This document shows positions 25,625-36,315 of a stretch of 64,000 nt of DNA, in pieces. This stretch comes from Ciona savignyi (Eukaryota; Chordata; Ascidiacea; Phlebobranchia; Cionidae): NCBI GenBank assembly GCA_000149265.1, contig CH003202.1, forward strand, positions 124,795 through 188,794, written 5' to 3'. Position numbers and translations under genes: made by a program. The notes under the pieces were generated by a model. The model did not search any database. It saw only the letters and a list, made by a program, of their open reading frames with translations, and was not told where the DNA came from. The stretch's first letter is position 1; the number at the start of each line of letters is the position of its first letter.

Positions 25625-25805
25625 TGAACTATTTGTGTATGTCTCACATGTCATTTGACACTCCATTCTTCAGGGTGAAAATAAACACCGGTTTCATAGA
25701 ATGGTTAAATATAATCTCCTTTGTTATAACAATGAATACAATTAATTAGATTTCAATAAGCAAATTCCATAGCGGGAAACCCGTGGTTTTGGTCAGTTTA
25801 GATAA
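25625..25805. repeat. Copy 1 of a local duplicated segment
   Basis: Shares a long, imperfect stretch with 27295-27475: TGTCATTTGACACTCCATTC, CATAGAATGG, TTATAACAATGAATACAATT and GGAAAC..CGTGGTTT in the same order and spacing. This copy lies 560 bp upstream of the dermatopontin-like gene; the other lies inside that gene's second intron. Confidence 0.85.
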
Positions 25806-26365
25806 AAAAGGGTTAACCGAAAGAGCCACATTAGTGATAGCCAACAGGTTGTGTAAATTTCAACGCAAGGAGGCTGCTACGTCGGCTAAATGTCAAGAAC
25901 GTTATTACCTGAAGTAGTAAGCGTAAATAAAATCATAGTTTTTTTAAAAAACAACGTCTATAACTTTTCATTAATTGTTTTCTATTAAGTAAGGAGTTTA
26001 GGCAGCTAACGTTTTCTATTTTGTGATCTATATATTCTACTTACTAATAGAAATATAATAATTGAATAATATAAAGTAATTATAAATTCAGTGATAAGGT
26101 AGCTGTCTATACATTGACATTGGCATATTACCAAATGTTGTAAGTTGTGATATATTAAAGTTTTATCTCAGTAATAAGTAGAGCCTGCTAAAACGCACGA
26201 TATCACTCATATAATCCCCTAAAAATCAACAATGTGGTAAAAACGTTTGCCATGTGTAATATTTGGAACAAAGATGCTTTATATGCGGGTGACTACCAAG
26301 CTTTATAAGTTTAATAGCGCCAAAGTCACCACCACAAATGTCATTATAAATAGGTGAATACGACA

Positions 26366-28425
26366 ATGGAACTTCGCTGTGTTATTTTAACCTTTGTTGC
26401 CTGCATATCGACTGTTTGTGCAAGTGGCGATTCGAAATATCGTTGTAAAGATGTTGCTGACGATATGGAATGCAAGCGACGTGGGAACGAGGGATTGTGT
26501 GGGTTTACCGACGAAGACTTCACGTGCGGCTGCCTTTTCCACGATAAACCGTTTAAGGTGAGGCTTGTGTGTTTATTACGCAGTGCACAATTGTAAGGAA
26601 CAATAATGGGGTACACACAAAACGATTTCTATATAAAAGACGATTGTGGTTGATTTAAAGCGTATCCAAGTAAAGTGGACATATATATCATGGTTATTTT
26701 AATGACATAAACATACCTTGGACATTTTATGAGATGTAGCAAGTTGTTACAGAAAGTAATATTCTTTATTAGTTTGTATACAGGGTAAACAATGATCAGT
26801 GAAGTTAACGAATTTCCCATCACTATCGGGTATCCCCATGTTAACCTGTAAATAAAGTGATTTGTATATTTGTTATAGGCGTTCAGCGACTGGAACGAAA
26901 CAAGACAGTCTCGCTCATTTGAACAGGATTGCGAGTCAATTGATCTTCCCTATCATGAAGATACTTGCAGAATGCACCTTGGCAACCCGTGGGTAGGCTA
27001 AAAAGTGTTTTCGGCTACCCTTGCAAATGTAAATTATTTACACATGTCTGTTACCATATTTTTGTGGTGAAATCAATTCTTATTTAATATGAAGTGGTTA
27101 CCGACTGACTGAATGGTCTAGCTCACCATGCAAACTTAGTTTGCCCCGCGGTAATTCTGACTTTAAATAAAAGATTTAACTTTTAGGTTGTAAAAATATT
27201 TTAGACGTCCTGTCCGTGGATTTTTGCAAAAAGAGTTATTTTCGCAAGACAAGCTTTGCATAGGAAAGTAAAGAAGAATTATGAAGTAACAGTGTTACAC
27301 TATTTTTGTATGTCCGGCACGTGTCATTTGACACTCCATTCATGTGGGCAACAATGAAACCGTTTTCATAGAATGGCTAAGTATATCTCCTACGTTATAA
27401 CAATGAATACAATTAATTAAATTTCAAAAAGCGAATTCCATAGGAGGAAACTCGTGGTTTGGTCACTTAGTGTCAAACGAGGGTTACTTAGTAAATTGAA
27501 TGGCATATCTTTATCATATTGTCACTTAATTAAACCACCTCGTGTTATCGGTTGATACATTATGCCGAAATTATAAACACCTAAATTGGGAAGTGAATGA
27601 CGTTTACGTTATATTTACAGCATGACTATCTCTATTATTGTAAAATAAAATGACGTGTATCGTGTATTGTCATACATTCCGGTTAACAAATACCGGTATT
27701 GTGACTTCAATGACTCATTAAACGGAACTGCGTAAAGTGTTAATATTTCTTTCATTCATGTTGTAGCGGAAGGATACTTGGGAGATGACATGTCCGGGTA
27801 ATGGCTTCTTCCAAACGTGGGGCGCGTTCGTACCGGAAGCTGGTAGCTATCACCCGAGACTTTGGTAAACATCATATGATTTCTTTCTTTTTATTTATTT
27901 CTCACTTGCTGTTAATGGGATATATAACATAGAATATTCATTTATCGACGTGAAATGCAAAACGAAAGAGTATTAAAAACTGAAATAAATGGTGACCGCC
28001 TTACAACACACTACTGTAACAAGCTTTAAATTCTATGTGGGTCCACAGAATCAGAACTCAAACGATGTATTTAATAAAACACTAAGCGCTTTAAATAAAT
28101 ATTTTTTTTCTTTATGAAGAAAAATTATAATGACTTAAATTATAGGTATCGTTGCTGCAACGTGAAATGTCCGAAATGGAATTGCCAATGGTCCCCGAAC
28201 ACTGTAGTACACAAGCCGTTTTTGCTCCCACTTAAAGGTATCTATGTCCAGGGAGCAAAGGGAAGATACGACCACGAAGCAAAGTAAGACAATTGTTTTC
28301 ATGCGCACTAGCAAGAAACTATACGATTTAAAACCAAAACTTAATTGTTACACAGAGATAGTTCCTGGTCGCTTCAACTCTGTCAATGTGACACCTCATA
28401 TGTGGATGCGCATGAAGAGCTGTAA
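26366..28425 (+). CDS. Dermatopontin-like secreted protein (203 aa, 5 exons)
   Basis: Exons: 26366-26557, 26879-26992, 27767-27864, 28146-28283, 28356-28425 (TAA), 612 nt in phase. The N-terminus (MELRCVILTFVACISTVCA) is a signal peptide, so the product is probably extracellular. The C-terminal half matches the dermatopontin pattern: a WxxxCPGNGFFQTW block in exon 3, a LWRYRCCNV motif at the exon 3/4 join, a GIYVQGAK motif in exon 4, and a DSSWSLQLCQC ending in exon 5. Dermatopontins are about 200-residue, tyrosine- and cysteine-rich matrix proteins that bind proteoglycans and collagen, or act as lectins in sponges and molluscs. Reading straight through the exon 4 donor would stop at once (TAA at 28285), but splicing to 28356 restores the conserved Cys-rich end, which is why I chose the five-exon model. 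Exons 1-2 are cysteine-rich and less recognisable. Confidence 0.82.
27295..27475. repeat. Copy 2 of a local duplicated segment, in intron 2 of the dermatopontin-like gene
   Basis: See the copy at 25625-25805. Both are in the same orientation, about 1.67 kb apart. No inverted ends or target duplications are visible, so it may be a repeat family or a local duplication. Confidence 0.85.
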
Positions 28426-28818
28426 AGCTTTAACCACCCCATCGTTGGAACAATCGATGTGAAAGTTATTTCTGTCTGTCAATCTGTCTTCATATCGTCA
28501 TTAAGTTGATCCATTATAACCTTTTTCTCAAAGTTTTGACCACATATTCGGCAAACATCAAGTTATTCTGCCTTACAGTCCGTATTTAAGTTCCAACGTT
28601 ATGTTTTCTATTTCATCGTTTTGAATTGACATGTGTGAAACGCAGGAGGGTGTGATTTTTAGAACCCAATGGAAGTATACCTGTTAAACGGCACATAATT
28701 ATCATCACTGTATTCAACATAATACCCTCTTCGGCATGACGTAACGACACATAATATGTGAAATGATTTGTTTACATAGCCTTCTTGTTAACCCCTGTTG
28801 TATTGTGTGGTTGGTGTG

Positions 28819-28824
28819 AATAAA
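28819..28824 (+). promoter_or_regulatory. Candidate poly(A) signal of the dermatopontin-like gene
   Basis: AATAAA about 394 bases after the stop codon. Another AATAAA follows near 28872. Confidence 0.4.
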
Positions 28825-29504
28825 AGAACACCGTCGTGTATAAGATAAGCCACGTATTCATAACATACACAAATAAAGTATTGTGTTTAAATAAGGATTA
28901 CCGAGTGACAACCCCGCCTTACATATTCTTAAGGTAATCTAACGATTGTGTATGTGATAACGCTCTCGTCTTTTGTCATTACGTATGGATAAAATCTAAA
29001 CATTTTATATTGCATTACTGTATGGAACGTACGCTTTCACAATTCTTCCAACGAATCTATGTTTATTCGTAACGGAACAGTCGGACAACAGTATCCTCTC
29101 CAACTATAATGATCATTAAACGGATGTCATAAAAGTGATAAAAATAAAGGTAAAGTTGTCTTATGGTAACCACTCAGCTTTTTTATTGGGTTCTATTTCT
29201 TATTAAGTTTTATCTGTAGGTTATGTTCCCGGAATATATATTACATCATTGGACGTTTAAAGGGTAAGGTTTAACGACAAATATCGCTAAACGTCATTCG
29301 ATAGCTCTTTATCACACAAATCAAAAGACGCCTTATTTAACAAAATGGGTTTTGCCAAACTTTATAAGAGATGAAAAGATGGCTTGTGGACACAGGTGAC
29401 GAGTGGGACGTACCGGTCATGTGATCAGTTCGGACGAAACGCCAGTTCAAAAAATCCAAATGGAAAGTTTGTTATTGTCTAAAAAGTTTGCGCTGAGTTT
29501 CATT

Positions 29505-29665
29505 GTTCGAATACAACACATTGCGATAGCTTTGGTGCCCGACCGTCTGTGTGAGGTAATCTGACGAATATTTGTGTGAGAACGCTTTCACGAGGTAATC
29601 TAACGATTGCCTCAGTTATAAATGCGTTTTTCCATTCACGGAGATAAACATGAATATATCCAAAA
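29505..29665 (+). mobile_element. SINE 3' part
   Basis: Plus-oriented body and tail: AACACATTGCGATAGCTTTG, GAGGTAATCTGACGA (this signal occurs twice, 50 bp apart), and TTCCATTCACGGAGATAAAC followed by ATGAATATATCC. Confidence 0.65.
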
Positions 29666-30994
29666 TCTAAGGTTGCCGCTTCACGGTCGATCATTCGATC
29701 ATACTGTTTTTTTTTGTTTTTTTTACTGAGCCAAGTTTCGAATCCATGATGGGCTCGTCACAAGGACCGTTTTCGTATAAGAGTCGGTATATGTATCGGT
29801 CGCGTTCACCATTTGGCCACACGCGGTCGATCATACTGTACATTAGATCCTAAACCGGTGTTGACTGGTTTGTGGCTGGCTATATTCCAGTTATGGGTCA
29901 TTACACTGCATTATATTTTGACCGGATAAGTGGTGTACTTTAACCAACCGCTATTGATCTACTACAACACCATTAGGTTTCATTAAATTGGAATAATAGA
30001 TGAATTGGTAGGCAGTATATCAATTTTGTCCGACTGGTCAGCTGAGATTAATATAGTATTGATGCGAACATTCATAGTTATACCGGTGGGTAAGAACACA
30101 CAGTTATCACACGCACAATTGTCACATTACGTCATGGGAAAACACCGAGCTATCGTCGGGTGTTATTGCTAAACCATTTGATCCAACTCAATTTCACAGG
30201 TCTCACCACACGAGGTGATATTACTATTGTCCTATTAAACACTCTCCTTCCTTTCTTCACATTCATCCGGGTAAATATAAATGTCAAGAACAACTCAATT
30301 CGATTAACGGTCGACCAGACAGCTAAAAAAACAGATTTTTAACAAATTCAGTTGTAATTAGTTTAATATCGCCTCCAAATTTTAAAACTTTCATTCGACA
30401 ACATGCTGCTTTTAACTATGCAGAATCCTCAACAATCGTATAATCTTGTGGCAAACATACCCCAAACTTACCTTCACAAACATGCGTACTAGCTACACCG
30501 GGTGAGAATAGTAACCCACCATTAATATACACGTTTATTTATTACATTGGGTATATATATATAGCTAATAAACTACATATAAATATTTTAAATACACATA
30601 CAAAGCAATATTGGTGCATTCAGTAATAACATTAATGGAACTTGTAAACTTAATTACGTGTGAAGCAGTTTTGCAATGAGGTAATTAATGAGATAAAGTA
30701 CAAAAGACAACAAAGCAAAACTAATTAACAAAGATATTATAAAACGGAGAAGGTCGAAGAATATAGGAAGAAAGTGCGCTGTAATGCATATTTTGTAAAC
30801 AATGCTATAAAGAAAATAGTTGGTAATTAAGCTCTTTGGTTACAACACTGCAATAAAAACATCGTTTAAAGGTGGTTGCATATTATTTATAGAAACGTAA
30901 GAAACTATGAAAGGCTATTTACATATTCGTTGCTATGGATGAGCTATTTTAATAAAGGCACTAGTAATAAACTAAAATAAATCCAGAATTAGTT

Positions 30995-31365
30995 GTAGTT
31001 AGAATCAGTTGAAGTTGAATTAGTTGAAGTTGAATTAGTTGAAGTTGTTTCAGCTGTAGTTAATTCAGTTGTAGATACATAAGTTGTAGTTATGTAAGTT
31101 GTAGTTGAATCACTTGTCGTTAAATGAGTTGTTGTAGTTGAATCAGTTGTAGGTAATTCAGCTGTAGTTGAATCAGTTGTAGTTGAATGAGTTGTAGGTG
31201 AATAAGTTGTAGTTAAATAAGTTGTAGTTAAATAAGTTGTAGCTTAATATGTTGTAGTTGAATTAGTTATAGTTGAATCAGTTGTGGTTGAATTAGTTGT
31301 AGTTATATTCTGTTGTAGTTGAATGAGTTGTTGTAGTTGAATCAGTGGTAGGTGAATCAGTTGTA
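30995..31365 (-). repeat. 15-bp minisatellite overlapping the 3' end of the alpha-arrestin gene
   Basis: Tandem GTTGTAGTTGAATCA-like 15-mers (minus-strand form TACAACTGATTCAAC). The core TACAACTGA is shared with the 18.6-19.9 kb minisatellite, which also has a 15-bp period. The array runs directly into the last codons and stop of the arrestin gene. Confidence 0.92.
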
Positions 31366-34300
31366 GGTAAAAGCAGACTGGCTCCAGTCATAGTAGGTAT
31401 ACTGAGGTGCAAATGTGGTTCCACCCATCATATGCTCATTATCATCATCATCTTTTATATCAACCTCCCCTCCAACTGCAGCCATGTATGATGGGGGTGG
31501 CGCTGAAATACAAGGGGTAAATGTATGAAATGGGTCGGGCTGTAATGAACGGGCAAAATTAAAGGGTGCCTCTAAATACTACAGGACCGCTTGGAGCGCT
31601 TGGATCGCTTAGATCACTTATATTGCTATGGAAAGTAATTCTAACCCTGTCCCAAACACTAATCTCAACCCCAGAACTAACTTTAACCCCAACCCTAACA
31701 TTACTATCATGGCTTTTGTAATTACGAAGCATAGTAAGCGATCCAAGCGATTTAAGCGCTCCATGCGCTCCAAGCGGTCCAAGCGATCCTGTAGTATTTA
31801 GAGGTACCGAAATTAAATACATGTTTCTTTGCTTTGTAACAGGTTTGGCGGTCGCAGCCGCTATATTTATTAATTTATATTTATTTTTTCACTGGCGTGT
31901 TTTAACGACTGTTCGTTTTGCCGTCTTTTCCTGTTCCTGTATCGTGATTATATTCGTTTGCCATTTTTTAAAAACTGGGGTAAAAAAATGAATAAAACTA
32001 AACTAACAGTAACAGTATTGTTGAAACACATTTACAGAAAATGAATGAATTTAAAGGGATGCGACATACCCATATATGTTGATGGGGCCGGACCAGGTGG
32101 GGCAGTTGGCATGGGTTGCATAGGGAGTTCCCCGGTATCTGGTAATGTGGGTTGTGGCATGGGGAGTTCACTGTACGTAGGTAATCCTTGCAGAGGTATG
32201 GTCCCCAATATAATCGGGGCTTTGACTCGTAAGTTCCGACTGAGTTTTGGAAGAACGATGGAAAACTGATAAAAACATGGGACTTTTATAATGAATTTAA
32301 ATTACAATTAATCCGCTGGGTTTAGGCAAAGTGCCTTGCCCAAGGATACAACCAACTAGCTAGCGACCAGTTTCGCACCCGCAACCTTTCGATTGAAAGG
32401 TGACGCACTTAACCGTTAGACCAACGGGCTGGACATAAAGGTTGTAGTTGTTATAGACAGTTTTACTGGTGTTTTAAATATGTCTATATTAACCTGTTGC
32501 ACTTTTTATATACATGATAAAGCTGTAAGTAATGTGTGCAAAAGTAGCTAAAAGACTTATTCTAAAGAGATAGATTATATTCTTTTATTGAACATGTTGA
32601 TCCTGTGTCCTGTCTATGCAATTTTTTTATTGATTTTATTAATAGAAACTTAACCGTTAGACTGTGTAATAAGCTATACATAAACAAAATAAAAAAATCA
32701 GAATTCCAGTCTGATCCACTTACTTCCAGGTAATATTGAATGTTGATTATGTTGCAATGTCTCAGTTCTGATGGTGGCACAGGTGGAACCTAGAATGGAA
32801 TAATGAATAAATTGATTATAAGGATGCCAGTTGTAAGGCTTGGTAAGTTACTTTGCTGGATGTTGCATGAACTAATGGGTTGAACTAAAACTCTTGACAT
32901 GTCACCACTTTATTCAGCACTATAATAGCTCTAAAATGTGAAAACAAGTTAATTTAAAGATTTCTTTTGTTATAACTGCATTATCACACACACACCCACA
33001 CATTTTGTTTTTTGCATCCTAAGATTAAACAAACATTAGTATCTTATTTCAATATTGATGTTGTTGAACAAATAACAGGATAAAAATAACATTTCTAGAT
33101 ATATAAGTACCACCTTATACTTTTGATGTTTAAGAATGATCTATTAATATATAATGCATTCCTAACTTTCTAACCGCAAATTACTAAACCTGAACACGCT
33201 CGTTACTCCACTGTATAGATTGATGTCGTTGTAAACCGGGTCCATCAATCTCAGCGATTGTTTTCGTTGCAGTTCGTGTCTTGCGACATGGAGAATGTGC
33301 CATGAAGCTCACTTTCTGTATAATAGCTGCCTTTGTCGCTTTTAACTTTCGCACACTGTGAGTATAGATTAAGGTTTTCATGTCAAAACACTCCAAAATG
33401 AAAATTTAGGTCTCATGTCGTAATATACAGAAAATAACAGCAGTCAGTTAGTCTATCGTCCGACCGTTAAGTCTGGTGGTCTAGTGTGACGCCTTTCAAC
33501 CGAAAGGTTTATGGTTCGAAACTGGTTGCTAGCTAGTCGGTTATGTCATTGGACAAGGTACGGTTATGTCATTGGACAAGGAAAATTGCATGAACGCAAT
33601 AGTTTAATGGGTTCTGCCAAATTAAAGGAACGTGTGAATCATACAACAACACACTGCAATAGTGCAATACGACGGTGGGCGCAAGGTGATCTGACGATTG
33701 CCTGTGTGTTAATCCCCTTGGTTTTCCCATTCATAAAAAACATGAATATACCTACCTATCTATAAAGTGTCCGAGTTGTAATTTAAATGAGATGTTGTGT
33801 TATACTTTAATGTTTATTAATTTCCCCTTAACTTCCCTAATAAGAATTTGACATAACAAGAAACAAGCTGATTATCCACACATGTACAAGTAATGTCTAT
33901 GTTTACTGAAAGCAAGATTTCCTGGCTGTACACAACATACTTTCTAGAACCGACCTTCCATTTTTGGCCGTTGCGCTAATCACGATAAACTCTCCTGGAA
34001 CATAACCCGTCTTATCGAGGTTCACTTCACCAGAGATGGCTCCACTGGCACAACACAAACAACATATTGTCTTCGAATCTTCAGCTTGAGATTTCGTCTG
34101 TATGGGAATGAATGGGAAATATTGCATGGATAAAAGTTACAATTGCCATACTGGAGTTAACACAATGTGTAAATTCTGTTTTAACATTTTTGGAGTATAT
34201 GAATTTTTAACAAATCCTGCATTTTAATTGAGAATAACTTGGTGAAAACACAAATTGTCAAAACATTTGACATTTTTCCATTACTAATACTCTGACTAAA

Positions 34301-36282
34301 AAAAATATGTTATTAAGGATCAAGCCTTTATATTAACAAAACACATCCGACTGTGTGATCTCAGTATGGTTTGCATAAAAAGACACTGCAATAACTCTGC
34401 TAATCTGACAAAAGGAGTTAGAAAATCTGATTGTATTGCATATAAAATGTTCTAAACTTCTAACCCTCATGAAGCTTACTTTTGCATTCGGTTCAGAGTT
34501 TAAATCCAGCATATCAAGCACGGTGAATGCGGCTTTAGTTTTTGGGTCAAATTTCCACGGTCGTTCAATAGCTGCATGGATGATATACCTGACGTAACCA
34601 TGTTTTCCTGCAGTAAGGATTTAAACACAAAATTAGTGTGTAGGAGGCAAAGACCTTAATTAAAGTATTTTCACATACTTTTTCATGAATAAAAACTACA
34701 CAGCATTCATATGATTGAAGTATCTTATAGCAGTTTTTATTGCAACAAATAGTATATAGTACTTTTGGTAACATGCCATTTGTTGCAGTTTTTGAGTTTT
34801 TTCTGTACTTATCAGAGTTACAAATAGTAGTAAGTTGAACAAATCATAAAAAAGGACGGTCGAAAATGACAAAACGGAGAGTCATTAAAACACATTATTG
34901 AAAAAGAATCCAAACATAAAAGAAATAATGCTGCATAACGTTTGTAACCTTAATAAACATTAATAAAGAATGTTACTCGCATTACTCTTGATTTTTTAGA
35001 ATTTTGGTGGCATGAGTAACACACAATAAAAGGGTTCAAATAACCAGTTTTAATCTCTTGTTTATTTGATAATTTTGCTTTAAACGGTTTTCTTTATTTT
35101 TGTTAGCACAATACATATTGTATTGGAAATATATTCGCTTTGTATAAATGAAAGTAAACTCATGTGCATGTATTATCTCAGGATCATACATGGCTGCATT
35201 TTCTAGTCTTAAACACAAAAAAATTTTTGTGGGAGGAAACGCAGCGTGAGTAAACAACATTACAATGTGTTTATATAATACAGCAATGTGTTCTGTTTAC
35301 TGTGTTAAAACATGACACCTCATATATATCAAGTGTCACTTGAATGCCTATTGTATTGGTCGTTTGTTTTGGGATTGAGGAATATGAAGATTTACATGAA
35401 AAAACAAATGAATTATATTTTCATATCTAAAGCAATGGTTCCCAACCTTAAAATGCCTACCACTCGAGAGTCTCATTCTGTCACGGGTAGTGGCAGTCGT
35501 ATTGCAGGTTGGAACCCCTGTTCTAATGTGACCATAGCACCAATTGTGTGTTATTATCCTACTGTTTGGGTAAATTGTTTTATACTAACTGAGGCTCTGT
35601 CATTCTGTCAGCAAGTACTACCTCATTTTAGAAAACTAGTTCGATAAATAACATTTTAGTCACGAAAAAAAATGGCATAACAACAAAGAACAGAAGCCAA
35701 GACATGACAGTTTGACCCCCACAGAGTACGTTATAGAGAAATGCAAAAATTTATTTACTCGAACCCAATAAAGTAGCATTTATGTCTTCAATTTGTAAGA
35801 CATCTGCATACAACTGGTGGTTATCATACTGCAGGTTAAAAACCCATGTTCCAATATTACCTTGGCAGCTAAGCTGGTGTCGTTATCCCACGGAAATTTT
35901 CTATATTATCTGACTTCAATTATTATAAATATTAAGGATTTAAAAGTTTTTAATTCCCCTTTTTTATGATAATTTAATAACTTTTCAAATTTTGTACTGA
36001 TACAGTTTGAAGTAAATTTTTTTCCCATCTTTAAAGTTATCACTTCTTTTAATATACTTAATTTAGATTAGATAAACTTAATGGACAGTTGGAGCGTTAA
36101 ACCATAGGATTCACTTTCTTGTTTAAGGATGGCACTCTCCAACTACAGACATATTATTGATGCTTAATGGATGAACAGGAAGCCACACAGTATCAGTATT
36201 AGTGGTTTCAAGCAATACAATACAATTTTCATTTTTGTTTCTTTCGCTGCGGCGTTTACCACCAACAATTTAAAAATACATG

Positions 36283-36315
<33 letters not shown>

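Larger units (their letters stand above)
28430..30980. other. Convergent intergenic stretch with SINE fragments
   Basis: Between the dermatopontin-like gene (+) and the alpha-arrestin gene (-). A recognisable SINE fragment lies at about 29505-29665, and weak pieces near 28905-28990 and 30140-30290 carry GAGGTGAT or CTAACGATTG remnants. No exon chain seen. Confidence 0.5.

Noticed and set aside
33903-34127. Extension of the arrestin exon 5 frame beyond both splice sites
   Set aside because: Only 33955-34097 joins in phase with its neighbours; the extra residues come from introns.
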